Positions 8,301 through 17,483 of a DNA stretch of 64,000 nt are shown here, in pieces. The translations under genes and the position numbers were made by a program. The first letter of the stretch is position 1. The number at the start of each line of letters is the position of its first letter. Origin of the DNA: Craterilacuibacter sp. RT1T (GTDB lineage Bacteria > Pseudomonadota > Gammaproteobacteria > Burkholderiales > Chromobacteriaceae). Location of the stretch: contig NZ_JAMFLI010000004.1 of the NCBI RefSeq assembly GCF_023502145.1, forward strand, positions 62,001 through 126,000. Direction: 5' to 3'. Below the pieces are notes generated by a model. That model was not told the origin of the DNA and searched no databases. It saw nothing but the letters and a program-made list of their open reading frames with translations.

Positions 8301-9166
8301 TGTGGTGCGCCGGGAAACAGCACGGCCGGATTGATATTACCCAGCCGTATCGACAGGGTTTTGATCTTGCGGTAAATCACCGGGGCAAAGGGTGCGAACT
8401 GCCCGTCCACCTCGGCCACCACCCCGGTTGTCTCGCCCTTGAGCGCAAGCGTAGGCGCCAGCAAGGAGCCGCCCAGATTGGCATAGGCCTGCACCTTGCG
8501 CCCATCCAGCTCGCCCCCCAGCTCCACCCGCCCGCCCAGTGCAAAAGGCGCATCCGCCGCCAGCGCCAGCGAACCGGCCGCACTGCCCCAGGGCGAATGC
8601 AGCGACTCCAGCGCCAGCGCATGATGGCCATCCAGATAACGGTAGGAGCCTGCCAGACTCCGGAACACGAGCGCCTGCGGCTGCAGGCTCAGGCTGTACA
8701 AGGACACATGGCTGACCTCGATCTCCAGCGGCAAGGCCAGCGATGCAGGGGCACTTAATGGCTCGCCCGAGCCAGGGGTGCGGTCGTCCAGCAGCACACT
8801 GCCTAACTCAAGCCGGTTAATGATCAGCTTGCGCTGCAAGAGTGCACCCGGCTGCCAATCCAGGGCGATACGGGATAGCTCGATGCGCTTAAGCGGCGTC
8901 TGCCAGCGCACGCCTTGCAACTGGAAGCCGCGCCACAACGTGCCCTCCACCTTGGCAACCGATAGCGCGCCCTGGCTTGCCTGTGCCGCCAGCTGCCACA
9001 GCCGGGCAAAACCGGCCTCGCTGCCGCTTAACCAGGCCGCCGCGCCGACAAGGACAAACAGCACCAGCAGCAAGGCAAGCAAAATGCGCCGGCCCCAATG
9101 CGGGCGCGCAGCGGAAGGTTCAGGCACAGGGGCATCCTGTGGAGGCGGCTCGGTATTCGGTATCAT
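5357..9166 (-). CDS. tamB: Translocation and assembly module subunit TamB
   Basis: TamB is a long inner-membrane-anchored periplasmic protein that works with the outer-membrane protein TamA in outer-membrane biogenesis, and in phospholipid transport in several species. The 1269 residues begin with a proline-rich cytoplasmic tail and one membrane segment at about 27-47 (ILLALLLVLFVLVGAAAWL). A very long beta-helical, Leu/Gly/Asp-patterned body follows, and the C-terminal DUF490/TamB domain contains DEPMSEKEKLAWLILGR and ends in SRYTVRFD. Length matches E. coli TamB (about 1259). It starts 10 bp after tamA, so the two form an operon. The stop codon abuts a heptad repeat element that separates it from rnpB. 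Confidence 0.95.
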   Translation of the reverse strand: MIPNTEPPPQDAPVPEPSAARPHWGRRILLALLLVLFVLVGAAAWLSGSEAGFARLWQLAAQASQGALSVAKVEGTLWRGFQLQGVRWQTPLKRIELSRIALDWQPGALLQRKLIINRLELGSVLLDDRTPGSGEPLSAPASLALPLEIEVSHVSLYSLSLQPQALVFRSLAGSYRYLDGHHALALESLHSPWGSAAGSLALAADAPFALGGRVELGGELDGRKVQAYANLGGSLLAPTLALKGETTGVVAEVDGQFAPFAPVIYRKIKTLSIRLGNINPAVLFPGAPQAQLSMALEAQPAGDEALSGGLSLINAAPGPVSAQRLPLSLAVATFRVNQDELTLSDAFANVADGRVGIAGVFTPKNFDLKLVLERLSLRAISAAAPAQTVSGKVALGGEKMRPLLTLDLSADQLRLNGELAWLRGKAEALDIRRLRASTGNGVMDVSGRLSLDEAQRLNLSGTLKAFNPGALSKDLPQGSVNATLKVDARLAGAPQGDVSLMLTPSQLSGAPLSGRAEAHWQADRLSRLNAALLLGGNRLQASGAYGKPGDKLQLVLQADNLALLGPAFAGRANARILLAGTPAQPLFSAKLDANALRLPGDLSIASLNAEGELAASGASPFKLDARLAGLRAGALEVEQLALAGEGVRSRHRVSLDGKLQLQGKPFVLSTELDGGLSGASVWQGTLARLSISGEPALQLLQPLSLSVAADAVSLGAGRWRALDTDWTLQKTAWSRAGGIETAGSVRGIQLAALSPWFSLPLQENLLLGGDWALRMAGGVAQGQLNLQREAGDVLLPAKSGHQALGLSNARLQAQFDGAGLSWRMQLASALASLNGQGRIQTLGGRYSAASPVSASVQGDVPALSAFQGWLALGQTLSGRATADLAISGTLGAPQFSGPIQGSALAFSDRLNGIALKDGTLAARFAGRELWLERLTFDNNDSLSATGKLALVEGKPAAQLVFKMDKFRAISRPGQRVLLSGLVNLNLDDKAVTLDGAIKIDRARLEMPKFGAPALGKDVVVIGRVQPQAGAASLPFAMNLKLDLGDNFRFSGAGLTTRLEGQLQLQAKPDEALAVYGQVNAVDGRFKAYGQDLDISKGVISFSGPVDNPGLAIRAQRRMSPVGAGVEVSGSVLYPKVQLVADEPMSEKEKLAWLILGRSASGGGQDDNALAASAGGFLAGAINDKLGLFDDIGLTSRGEKTLANGTVNPAEQVVTLGRQLSQSLYLGYEYGITSATQAVKVVYQLSKGWSAQIKAGTTIDVESRYTVRFD

Positions 9167-9176
9167 CGGTATTCGT

Positions 9177-10907
9177 TCAGAAAGGCAGACCCAGACTCAT
9201 GGTCCAGCGCCATTTGCGGTCGGTATCGCCCCGCGCCAGATCAAAGGCAATCGGTGCCACCGGGCTTAGCCAGCGCACACCGAAGCCGAAGCTGCGTGCC
9301 AGCTCGAAACTCTTCCAGCTGTCGGCGGCATCACCCATATCGTGGAACAGACCCAAACGCCAGTGCGGTGCCACGGTAAACAGATATTCCAGCGAGCCGG
9401 TCGCCATGACCCGCCCGCCCAACACCGAACCATTGGGGCCGGCAACGCCCAGGCTCTCGTATTCGAAACCGCGTACGCTATTGACGCCGCCGGCACGAAA
9501 TAGCAGGGATGACGGCACTTTGTCGGTTTGCTGCGCCCACACCTCGCCCACATCGGCGCGCACAAGCCAGGTACCGGGCACAAAGCCCGGCGTCCAGTAC
9601 ACGGCACCGCGTGCACGACCGCGAACAAAAGCGGTTTCGGACAGGGCACGCCCCAAGGTAGACGACAGGCGGCCATCCAGCAGATAACCGTTGCGCGGGT
9701 CCATCACATCGTCCAGCTTGCGCTGGGTCCAGCCTATGGTCGCGAATACGGCCTGATTATTGCGGTCTTCAACCCCGCCCAGCGTTTCACGATCCAGCAC
9801 ATATTCGACGCCGATACGTGCCTCGATATTGCCGCGCTGCCTGAGCCGCCAGACACCGCCCTCTACGGTGTCGCGCTCGACATTCTGCACCTCGCTTTTT
9901 TTCAGCGCGATATTACCCGAGTGCGAGTAGCCGTCGCGCGTACGCGGCAAGGCCAGGCCGAAATTCAGCGCGCTTTCGTTCTGCTTCCAGTCCAGCAACA
10001 CCGAGCCGGTGTAGCCGCGACGGAAAATATTGTAATGCTCGTACCCCAAGCGGGTACCAAAACCCTCTTCGCTATCCCAAGTCAGGCCGATTTCACCCTT
10101 CTGCCGCGGCACTTCCACCACCTGCACCAGGATAGGCAACTCGCCGTCCTTGATTTCACCGGTCAGCGGAATCACCAGCGCCGAGGAGAAATGCACATCC
10201 TCCTCCAGCGAGCTTTGAAATGCGGTCAGTTTCTCCAGGCTATACACCGCACCGGGCATAAAATCGGCCTGCCCCCTGACCATGCTTTCGGGGTAACGCT
10301 GCAAACCCTCGATACGGATCTTGCCGAATTCCACCCGCGGCCCGCTGTCCACGCTCAGGCTCAGGCTCACCTCGTCGGTTTGCGGATTGACCTCGGCACG
10401 GGAAGCGGCCAGCTTGGCCAGCGGATAAGCACGTAACGACAACAAACGTACCGCCAGCTTTTTGCCGGCATCCCATTCGTCCTGGGTAAACACCGCCCCT
10501 TCCGGCAAAGGCCAGTCTTCCTTCAGCTCGGCCCTGACCTCAGCCAGCTCCGGCGAGCCTTGTGCCGCACCGCTAAAGTCGATGTGCAGGCGATGGATGC
10601 GCGCAGGCGCACCGGGGCTCACTTTGACATCGACCACATCGGCCGCAGGCCGCGACACACTGACCGCAGCATTGAAGTAACCCATGGTTTCGAGCAGCCG
10701 TTTGGCCGCAACCGGCGTTTCCTCCAGCAAGGCGGCCAGCGTCGCCTCGTCCATATCGGGATCGGACGCGAGGGTCACCAGCTCCAGATTGTCGGCCAGC
10801 AGGGTTTTAAGTTGCTCGGGCGCGGCGATGTCGACCTTATAGGTCAGGCTTGCCCAGGCAGGCGTGCACAGGCAGGAAAAGAGAAGTGGGATCAGGATGC
10901 GGCGCAT
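9177..10907 (-). CDS. tamA: Outer-membrane assembly factor TamA (BamA/Omp85 family)
   Basis: TamA is an Omp85-family barrel that partners TamB. The 576-residue product has a signal peptide (MRRILIPLLFSCLCTPAWA), POTRA domains in about residues 25-260 (for example KIRIEGLQRYPESMVRGQ in the last one), then a beta-barrel containing GLTWDSEEGFGTRLGYEH, RDGYSHSGN, DPRNGYLLDGRL and GGVNSVRGFEYESLG, the last being the conserved VRGF/Y motif of loop 6. It ends in a C-terminal Phe (SLGLPF), the usual barrel-insertion signal. It is upstream of tamB in a two-gene operon. A heptad hairpin separates it from the upstream lpdA. Confidence 0.95.
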   Translation of the reverse strand: MRRILIPLLFSCLCTPAWASLTYKVDIAAPEQLKTLLADNLELVTLASDPDMDEATLAALLEETPVAAKRLLETMGYFNAAVSVSRPAADVVDVKVSPGAPARIHRLHIDFSGAAQGSPELAEVRAELKEDWPLPEGAVFTQDEWDAGKKLAVRLLSLRAYPLAKLAASRAEVNPQTDEVSLSLSVDSGPRVEFGKIRIEGLQRYPESMVRGQADFMPGAVYSLEKLTAFQSSLEEDVHFSSALVIPLTGEIKDGELPILVQVVEVPRQKGEIGLTWDSEEGFGTRLGYEHYNIFRRGYTGSVLLDWKQNESALNFGLALPRTRDGYSHSGNIALKKSEVQNVERDTVEGGVWRLRQRGNIEARIGVEYVLDRETLGGVEDRNNQAVFATIGWTQRKLDDVMDPRNGYLLDGRLSSTLGRALSETAFVRGRARGAVYWTPGFVPGTWLVRADVGEVWAQQTDKVPSSLLFRAGGVNSVRGFEYESLGVAGPNGSVLGGRVMATGSLEYLFTVAPHWRLGLFHDMGDAADSWKSFELARSFGFGVRWLSPVAPIAFDLARGDTDRKWRWTMSLGLPF

Positions 10908-10939
10908 AGGCCTTATGATATAGGACTCGCGTGAAAAGC

Positions 10940-10990
10940 GGGGAGTGGGGAGTGGGGAGTGGGGAGCTTACTCCCTACTCCCCACTCCCA
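10940..10990. repeat. Heptad-repeat hairpin element 2 (lpdA/tamA)
   Basis: The plus strand carries four GGGG runs separated by AGT (10940-10964), a textbook G-quadruplex spacing, followed after a short loop by a complementary C-rich arm (10970-10990). About 20 bp can pair with one mismatch. On the minus strand it begins 5 bp past the lpdA stop and may act as a terminator-like hairpin (it is followed by CGCTTTTC). Confidence 0.88.
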
Positions 10991-10994
10991 TTTG

Positions 10995-12749
10995 CTAGCG
11001 CTTCTTCACCGGCGGCAAATCGGTGCAATGGCCTTCAAACGCTTCGGCCGCCATACCGATGGACTCGCCCAGTGTCGGGTGCGGGTGGATGGTCTTGCCG
11101 ATATCGGCCGGATCACACCCCATCTCGATGGCCAGTGCCACCTCGCCTATCATATCGCCGGCGTTAGGGCCGACAATCGCACCACCCACTACCTGATGGG
11201 TGGCTTCGTCGAAGATCAGCTTGGTGAAGCCGTAATCGCAGCCGTTGGCGATGGCACGACCGGACGCCGACCACGGGAACTTGCCGACGCCAACCTTGAT
11301 TCCCTTGGCCTTGGCTTCCAGCTCGGTCAGACCAACCCAAGCCACTTCCGGCTCGGTATAGGCAACCGACGGAATCACCCGTGCATCGAAATAGGTCTTT
11401 TGGCCATTCGCCACTTCCGCCGCCACATGGCCTTCATGCACGCCCTTATGCGCCAGCATAGGCTGGCCGACGATGTCGCCGATGGCGAAGATGTGCGGCA
11501 CATTGGTGTGCTGCTGCTTGTCGACTTCGATAAAGCCGCGCTCGCTCACCTGAATGCCGGCGTTTTCCGCGCCGATTTTCTTGCCGTTCGGGCTGCGGCC
11601 AACCGCTACCAGCACCAGATCGTACTTCTGCTCCTCGGCGGGTGCCTGTTCGCCCTCGAACTTCACCATGACCCCGTCCGGACGGCAGGTCACGCCGACG
11701 GTGCGGGTTTTCAGCATGATCTTGTCGAAGCGGTGGGCATTGCGCTTTTCCCACACGCGAACCAGATCCTTGTCGGCACCGGCCATCAGGCCGTCGGCCA
11801 TTTCGACCACGTCGATGCGCGCGCCCAGCGACGAGTACACGGTCGCCATTTCCAGACCGATAATGCCGCCACCCACCACCAGCATGCGCCCCGGCACCTG
11901 GCGCAATTCCAGCGCACCGGTCGAGTCGACAATGCGCGGGTCTTCCGGCAGAAACGGCAGTTTCACCGCCTGACTACCGGCGGCAATAATCGCCTGCTTG
12001 AACTTGATGACGGTCTTGTCGCCAGTCTCGGCCTTGCCCTCGCCGGCAGTCAGCTCGACTTCCATATGGAAAGGATCGATAAAGCGGCCGTTACCGCGCA
12101 CCAGCTGCACATTGCGCATCTTGGCCATCACCGCCAGACCGCCGGTCAGCTTGCCGACCACCTTTTCCTTGTGCTTCCTGAGTGCCGACAAATCGACCTG
12201 CGGCGCGCCAAAGGCCACGCCGGTGTCGGAGAAGTGGCTGGCTTCCTCGATCACCGCGGCAACATGCAGCAGTGCCTTGGACGGGATGCAGCCCACGTTC
12301 AGGCATACGCCACCCAAGGTCGCGTAACGCTCGACGATCACCACCTTCATGCCCAGATCGGCAGCGCGGAAAGCGGCGGAATACCCGCCCGGCCCGCCAC
12401 CCAACACCAGCATATCGCATTCGATATCGGCGCCAGCGCCATGAGGGGTAGCCTGTGGTGCCGCAAGCGGCGCACTGGCCGGCGCTGCAGCCACGGGCTC
12501 GCTGGCGTCGGCGGCTTCGATCAGTGCAATCACATCGCCCTCGGACACCTTGCTGCCGACCTTGATCAGCACATCCTTGACCACACCGGCCTTTTCGGCG
12601 GGCACATCCATGGTTGCCTTATCGGTTTCCAGGGTGATCAGGCTATCGTCGACGGCGATGCGGTCGCCCTCCTTGATAAAGACTTCGATGACGTCAACGC
12701 CGCCATGCCCGCCAATATCGGGGACTTTCAGTTCTATCATTTGGCTCAT
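10995..12749 (-). CDS. lpdA: Dihydrolipoyl dehydrogenase (E3) with N-terminal lipoyl domain
   Basis: E3 reoxidises the dihydrolipoyl groups of the pyruvate dehydrogenase complex, passing electrons through FAD to NAD. The 584 residues contain an extra N-terminal lipoyl domain (1-80, lipoylated Lys44 in ETDKATMDVP) and an Ala/Pro linker, then the FAD-binding LVLGGGPGGYSAAF at about 114-127, the redox-active disulfide Cys149/Cys154 in GGVCLNVGCIP, the NAD-binding VVGGGIIGLEMA, and the C-terminal HPHPTLGES catalytic base region. An added lipoyl domain on E3 is known from Neisseria and relatives. It starts 8 bp after aceF and ends the operon before a heptad hairpin. Confidence 0.97.
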   Translation of the reverse strand: MSQMIELKVPDIGGHGGVDVIEVFIKEGDRIAVDDSLITLETDKATMDVPAEKAGVVKDVLIKVGSKVSEGDVIALIEAADASEPVAAAPASAPLAAPQATPHGAGADIECDMLVLGGGPGGYSAAFRAADLGMKVVIVERYATLGGVCLNVGCIPSKALLHVAAVIEEASHFSDTGVAFGAPQVDLSALRKHKEKVVGKLTGGLAVMAKMRNVQLVRGNGRFIDPFHMEVELTAGEGKAETGDKTVIKFKQAIIAAGSQAVKLPFLPEDPRIVDSTGALELRQVPGRMLVVGGGIIGLEMATVYSSLGARIDVVEMADGLMAGADKDLVRVWEKRNAHRFDKIMLKTRTVGVTCRPDGVMVKFEGEQAPAEEQKYDLVLVAVGRSPNGKKIGAENAGIQVSERGFIEVDKQQHTNVPHIFAIGDIVGQPMLAHKGVHEGHVAAEVANGQKTYFDARVIPSVAYTEPEVAWVGLTELEAKAKGIKVGVGKFPWSASGRAIANGCDYGFTKLIFDEATHQVVGGAIVGPNAGDMIGEVALAIEMGCDPADIGKTIHPHPTLGESIGMAAEAFEGHCTDLPPVKKR

Positions 12750-12757
12750 GGTCTTCC

Positions 12758-14410
12758 TTACAGCATCAGGCGGCGGATATCGGCCAGCACCTGCGCCATA
12801 TACGCGGTAAAGCGTGCAGCGGAGGCACCATCAATCACGCGGTGGTCGTAGGACAGGCTCAAAGGCAGCATCAGCCGCGGCGCGAACTCCTTGCCGTTCC
12901 ACTTAGGCTTGATCTCGGACTTGGACACGCCAAGGATGGCGACTTCCGGCGCATTGATGATAGGCGTAAAGGCCGTACCGCCGATGCCGCCCAGACTGGA
13001 GATGCTGAAGCAGCCGCCTTGCATGTCGGTTGGCAACAACTTGCCGTCGCGCGCCTTCTTGGCCAGCGCTCCGCTTTCCTGAGCGATCTGCAGCAGGCTC
13101 TTCTGGTCGGCATCCTTGATCACCGGTACCACCAGGCCATTTGGCGTGTCGGCAGCAAAACCGATATGGAAGTACTGCTTGAGCACCAGATTGTCGCCGT
13201 CGAGGCTGGCATTGAATTCCGGATACTTTTTCAGCGCCGCTACCGCCGCCTTGATCAGGAAGGCAAGCGGCGTCAGCTTGACGCCTTCGGCCTTGAGCTC
13301 TTCGCCCATGCCCTTGCGGAAGGCTTCCATCTCGGTGATGTCGGCTTCGTCAAACTGGGTAACATGCGGAATCATCACCCAGTTGCGCGCCAGATTGGCG
13401 CCGGACAGCTTCTTGATGCGGGAAAGCGGTTTCAGTTCGACTGCGCCAAACTTGGCAAAATCGACCTTAGGCCATGGCAGCAGATCCAGACCGCCACCCA
13501 GGCTAGCCGGCGCAGCGGCAGGCGCCAGCGCCGCCGGATTGCTCAGTACGCCCTTGACGAAGGCCTTAACGTCTTCGTCGGTAATGCGGCCCTTGCGGCC
13601 CGAGCCCTTGACGCGGCCCAGATCCACCCCCAGTTCGCGCGCCAGCTTGCGCACCGACGGGCCGGCATGGGCTTTGGAGAACGAAACTTCGTTAATGGCA
13701 GCCGGTGCGGCAGCCACCAGCGGGGCGACAGGCGCAGCGGCAGCTACCGGTGCAGGTGCTGCTACCGGCGCCGGCGCAGCAACCGCAGCAACCGCAGCGG
13801 CCGCCACCGGCGCGGCTACGGCCGCTTGTGCCGATTCAACCAGCAAAATCAGATGACCTTGCGACACCTTGTCGCCGACCTTGATCTTGACCTCCAGCAC
13901 ACGGCCGGCCACGGTCGATGGCACTTCCATGGTGGCCTTGTCGGTTTCCAGCGTAATCAGGCTGTCGTCCACCTTGATCTCGTCACCGGCCTTGACCGCC
14001 ACTTCGATCACGTCAACGTCGCTGGCGCCACCGATATCCGGCACGCACACTTCAACCGTAGCGCTCACCGCAGGCGCGGCCGGTGCAGCAGGCGCGGCGG
14101 CAACGGGAGAGGCAACGGCAACCGGTGCCACGGCGGCAGCTTCGGCCTTGGGCGCAACCGCCGCCGTGCCAGCAACTTCGATCAGCGCGATCACATCGCC
14201 TTCGGAGATCTTGCCGCCATTGATGGCGCGCACTTCTTTCACCACACCGGCGACTTCGGCCGGCACTTCCATGGTGGCTTTGTCGGTTTCCAGCGTGATC
14301 AGCGAATCATCCACCGCGACGGTGTCACCCGCCTTGATGAAGACTTCGATCACATCCACATTTGCATGTCCGCCGATATCGGGGACTTTCAGTTCGATTA
14401 TTTGGCTCAT
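12758..14410 (-). CDS. aceF: Pyruvate dehydrogenase E2, dihydrolipoyl acetyltransferase
   Basis: E2 is the core of the pyruvate dehydrogenase complex and transfers the acetyl group to CoA. The 550 residues hold two lipoyl domains (Lys44 and Lys158, each in an ETDKAT motif) joined by Ala/Pro-rich hinges. A third hinge rich in AAPAPV leads to the peripheral subunit-binding domain (about 250-290, SVRKLARELGVDL, GRKGRITDEDV). The acetyltransferase domain ends with the catalytic SYDHRVIDGA. The second hinge is low in complexity, with GC-rich tandem codons. It is flanked by aceE upstream and lpdA downstream; a palindromic repeat element lies in the 132-bp gap to aceE. Confidence 0.97.
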   Translation of the reverse strand: MSQIIELKVPDIGGHANVDVIEVFIKAGDTVAVDDSLITLETDKATMEVPAEVAGVVKEVRAINGGKISEGDVIALIEVAGTAAVAPKAEAAAVAPVAVASPVAAAPAAPAAPAVSATVEVCVPDIGGASDVDVIEVAVKAGDEIKVDDSLITLETDKATMEVPSTVAGRVLEVKIKVGDKVSQGHLILLVESAQAAVAAPVAAAAVAAVAAPAPVAAPAPVAAAAPVAPLVAAAPAAINEVSFSKAHAGPSVRKLARELGVDLGRVKGSGRKGRITDEDVKAFVKGVLSNPAALAPAAAPASLGGGLDLLPWPKVDFAKFGAVELKPLSRIKKLSGANLARNWVMIPHVTQFDEADITEMEAFRKGMGEELKAEGVKLTPLAFLIKAAVAALKKYPEFNASLDGDNLVLKQYFHIGFAADTPNGLVVPVIKDADQKSLLQIAQESGALAKKARDGKLLPTDMQGGCFSISSLGGIGGTAFTPIINAPEVAILGVSKSEIKPKWNGKEFAPRLMLPLSLSYDHRVIDGASAARFTAYMAQVLADIRRLML

Positions 14411-14441
14411 TATTTTTCCTTATCCGGGCTTGGCCCCTGTT

Positions 14442-14530
14442 CGGGATCCGGGAACCGGAACCCGGGAATCGCCGGCCTGCCATCGGTCGCCATCAGCGCC
14501 CTAACACCGGCAGTACGAGTCCCGGGTTCC
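14442..14530. repeat. Heptad-type inverted repeat element 3 (aceE/aceF)
   Basis: GGGATCC- and GGGAATC-like units at 14442-14470 face GAGTCCCGGGTTCC at 14517-14530, giving an 11-bp perfect arm pair (GGAACCCGGGA with its complement) around a 46-nt unmatched centre. It is the most degenerate member of the family in this window and lies inside the pyruvate dehydrogenase operon. Confidence 0.6.
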
Positions 14531-14542
14531 ACCTGCCTTGGC

Positions 14543-17206
14543 TTAAACCTTCCAGCTAGGCAAGCGGTCTACATTGATGCCGTAGCGCGCAATCGCTTCG
14601 CTGACGCGGGACGCGGGGATCTTGCCGTCGCGTGCCAGTGCCGACAGTGCGGCCACGACCACGTGATAGCGGTCGACTTCGAAGAAGTCGCGCAAGCGGG
14701 CACGGCTGTCCGAGCGGCCAAAGCCATCGGTACCCAGCACCAGATAACGCCCCGGCACAAATTCGCGGATCTGCTCGGCGTAGGCGCGGATATAGTCGGT
14801 CGCGGCGATAAACGGGCCTTGCTTGCCGGACAGCTGCGCCTCGACATAGCTTGCCTGCAGCGCTTCTTCCGGATGCAAGAGCGCATGGCGGGCGGCGGCG
14901 CGGCCGTCGCGGGCCAGTTCGTTGAACGAGGTCACGCTCCAGATATCGCTGGCAACGCCAAAGTCGCTGCGCAGCAGGTCGGCAGCGGCCATCACTTCGC
15001 GCAAGATGGTGCCCGAGCCCATCAGCTGCACCTTGATGTCGGACTCGCCGCCATCGGACAACTGGTACATGCCCTTGAGGATGCCGGCTTCGGCACCGGC
15101 CGGCATGGCCGGATGGGCGTAGTTCTCGTTCATCAGGGTGATGTAATAGAACACGTCTTCCTGCTCGGCATACATGCGCTGCAAACCGTCCTGCAGAATG
15201 ACCGCCAGCTCGTAGGCGAAAGTCGGATCATAGGAGACGCAGTTCGGAATCAGGCCGGCCTGGATATGGCTGTGACCATCTTCATGCTGCAGGCCTTCGC
15301 CGTTCAGCGTGGTGCGCCCTGCCGTGCCGCCCAGCATAAAGCCGCGCGCACGCATATCACCCGCAGCCCAGGCCAGATCGCCGATACGCTGGAAACCGAA
15401 CATCGAGTAGTAGATGTAGAACGGAATCATCGGGATGCCGTGGTTGGCGTAGCTGGTCGCTGCCGCAATCCACGAGGACATCGCGCCCGGCTCGTTAATG
15501 CCTTCTTGCAGCATCTGGCCGTCTTTGGATTCCTTGTAGAACATCAGCTGGTCGGCGTCCTGCGGCACATAGTTCTGACCCTGAGTCGACCAGATGCCGT
15601 ACTGGCGGAACATGCCTTCCATACCGAAAGTGCGCGATTCGTCCGGCACGATAGGCACGATCTGTTTACCGATAGACTTGTCTTTCAGCAGATTGCCTAT
15701 CATGCGCACGAAGGCCATGGTGGTGGAGAACTCGCGCTCGCCCGAATCCTTGAGCATGGCATCGAATACATGCAGACCCGGCACCGCCATCGGCGCTTTT
15801 ACCGGCAGACGGGCAGGCAGGCTGCCGCCAAAAGCGGCGCGGCGTTCGCGCATATACGCCATTTCCGGGCTGTCTTCGGCCGGCTTGTAGTAAGGCACGC
15901 TTTCCAGATCGGCATCCGACACCGGAATACCGAAGCGGTCGCGGAATTTACGCAGGCTGTCCAGCGCCATTTTCTTGGCGCCGTGCGCAATATTCTGGCC
16001 TTCGCCGGATGCGCCCATGCCGTAACCCTTGATGGTCTTGGCCAGGATGACGGTCGGCAGACCCTGCGCATTGGTCGTGGCTTCGTGGTAAGCGGCATAG
16101 ACCTTGTGCGGGTCGTGGCCGCCACGGTTCAGGTTCCAGATCTCGTCGTCCGACATATTGGCGACCATTTCCAGCAGCTCGGGATACTTGCCGAAGAAAT
16201 GTTCGCGCACATAGGCGCCGTCTTTCGACTTGAAGGTCTGATAGTCGCCATCCACGCACTCTTCCATGCGCTTCTTCAGCAGGCCCTTGCTGTCCATGGC
16301 CAACAGCGGATCCCAGCGGCTACCCCAGATCAGCTTGATCACATTCCAGCCGGCACCGCGGAAGTCGCCTTCCAGTTCCTGAATGATTTTGCCGTTGCCG
16401 CGGACCGGACCGTCCAGACGCTGCAGGTTGCAGTTGATCACGAACACCAGGTTGTCCAGGCCTTCGCGCGCCGCCAGTGCGATGGCGCCCAGGCTTTCCG
16501 GCTCGTCCATCTCGCCGTCGCCGCAGAAGCACCATACCTTGCGACCCGGCGTGCGGGCCAGACCACGGCTTTCCAGATACTTCAGGAAGCGTGCCTGATA
16601 AATCGCCATCAACGGGCCCAAGCCCATGGACACGGTCGGGAACTGCCAGAAGTCCGGCATCAGCCAGGGGTGCGGGTAGGACGACAGGCCGTTGCCGTCG
16701 ACTTCCTGGCGGAAGTTATCCAGCTGCGTCTCGGTCAGACGGCCTTCGAGGAAGGCGCGCGAGTACACTCCCGGCGCAATATGGCCCTGGAAGTAGATCA
16801 GATCGCCTTCCTGCTCTTCGTTGGGCGCACGCCAGAAGTGGTTGAAGCCGACATCGTACAAGGTGGCCGACGACTGGTAGCTGGCGATATGACCGCCCAG
16901 CTCCAGATCTTTCTTGCCGGCGCGCAGCACCATGGCCATCGCGTTCCAGCGGCAGATGGAGCGGATGCGGTGTTCCAGCTCGTGGTTGCCCGGCGACTTC
17001 TTCTCGCGCCCGGCAGGGATGGTATTCAGGTAAGCGGTGGTGGCATCAAATGGCAGATGCGCGCCGCTACGGCGGGTCTGTTCAACCAGATTTTCCAGCA
17101 GAAACTGGGCGCGTTCGGCGCCTTCATTTTCCAGCACCGAAGCCAGTGCCTCGGTCCATTCGCGGGTTTCCAGCGGGTCGATATCATCCGGGAAGCGTGT
17201 AGCCAT
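14543..17206 (-). CDS. aceE: Pyruvate dehydrogenase E1 component (homodimeric type)
   Basis: E1 decarboxylates pyruvate with thiamine diphosphate and acetylates the lipoyl group of E2, feeding the TCA cycle. The 887-residue length is that of the single-chain AceE type. Signatures include GHIASYQSSATLYDVGFNHF, the diphosphate-binding CGDGEMDEPES followed by NCNLQRLDGPVRGN, HGAKKMALDSLRKFRDRFGIP, and near the C-terminus LGTDGFGRSDSRARLRDFFEVD. The ribosome site AAGGAGACAAA stands just before the ATG at 17206. It is first gene of aceE-aceF-lpdA; the 217 bp upstream (to the bepA terminator) should carry the promoter. Confidence 0.98.
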   Translation of the reverse strand: MATRFPDDIDPLETREWTEALASVLENEGAERAQFLLENLVEQTRRSGAHLPFDATTAYLNTIPAGREKKSPGNHELEHRIRSICRWNAMAMVLRAGKKDLELGGHIASYQSSATLYDVGFNHFWRAPNEEQEGDLIYFQGHIAPGVYSRAFLEGRLTETQLDNFRQEVDGNGLSSYPHPWLMPDFWQFPTVSMGLGPLMAIYQARFLKYLESRGLARTPGRKVWCFCGDGEMDEPESLGAIALAAREGLDNLVFVINCNLQRLDGPVRGNGKIIQELEGDFRGAGWNVIKLIWGSRWDPLLAMDSKGLLKKRMEECVDGDYQTFKSKDGAYVREHFFGKYPELLEMVANMSDDEIWNLNRGGHDPHKVYAAYHEATTNAQGLPTVILAKTIKGYGMGASGEGQNIAHGAKKMALDSLRKFRDRFGIPVSDADLESVPYYKPAEDSPEMAYMRERRAAFGGSLPARLPVKAPMAVPGLHVFDAMLKDSGEREFSTTMAFVRMIGNLLKDKSIGKQIVPIVPDESRTFGMEGMFRQYGIWSTQGQNYVPQDADQLMFYKESKDGQMLQEGINEPGAMSSWIAAATSYANHGIPMIPFYIYYSMFGFQRIGDLAWAAGDMRARGFMLGGTAGRTTLNGEGLQHEDGHSHIQAGLIPNCVSYDPTFAYELAVILQDGLQRMYAEQEDVFYYITLMNENYAHPAMPAGAEAGILKGMYQLSDGGESDIKVQLMGSGTILREVMAAADLLRSDFGVASDIWSVTSFNELARDGRAAARHALLHPEEALQASYVEAQLSGKQGPFIAATDYIRAYAEQIREFVPGRYLVLGTDGFGRSDSRARLRDFFEVDRYHVVVAALSALARDGKIPASRVSEAIARYGINVDRLPSWKV

Positions 17207-17333
17207 TTTGTCTCCTTACTTATTGGTCGCAGCCTGCGCTTGTGGCGCAAATCCTGTTCATTCGAAACGATGGGGTCAAGCATGCTTAGTCGTTCAGACC
17301 CCAAACAGTGAGCGTATTCGCACTTTTATGTGT

Positions 17334-17347
17334 TTGTATTCGAACAA
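17334..17347. promoter_or_regulatory. Imperfect palindrome upstream of aceE
   Basis: TTGTATTCGAACAA has TTGT and ACAA half-sites around a TTCGAA core and lies about 130 bp upstream of the aceE start. Other TTCGAA/ATTCG words are nearby. It could be a regulator site for the pyruvate dehydrogenase operon, but it does not match the known PdhR consensus, so this is only a suggestion. Confidence 0.2.
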
Positions 17348-17423
17348 TTCTAGCAATGGGGGTGAGTGTAATGGCTACAGGGTCAACTATGGAATAGGCA
17401 AAACGAGCTAAAGCTTCAACATC

Positions 17424-17469
17424 CGCATAAAAAACAACATGCGGCAATGCAGCATCTTGTTTTTATGCG
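17424..17469. terminator. Long hairpin terminator after bepA
   Basis: CGCATAAAAAACAACATGCGGC pairs imperfectly with GCAGCATCTTGTTTTTATGCG around ATT. A- and T-runs at both ends let it act on either strand. It lies about 15 bp after the bepA stop, separating it from the aceE promoter region. Confidence 0.75.
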
Positions 17470-17483
17470 TGAATTTTACATTT

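Noticed and set aside
12842-17311. 1489-codon open frame on the plus strand across aceF and aceE
   Set aside because: It is antisense to two unmistakable genes, has no domain resemblance and arises from GC-rich codon bias leaving the opposite frame free of stops.
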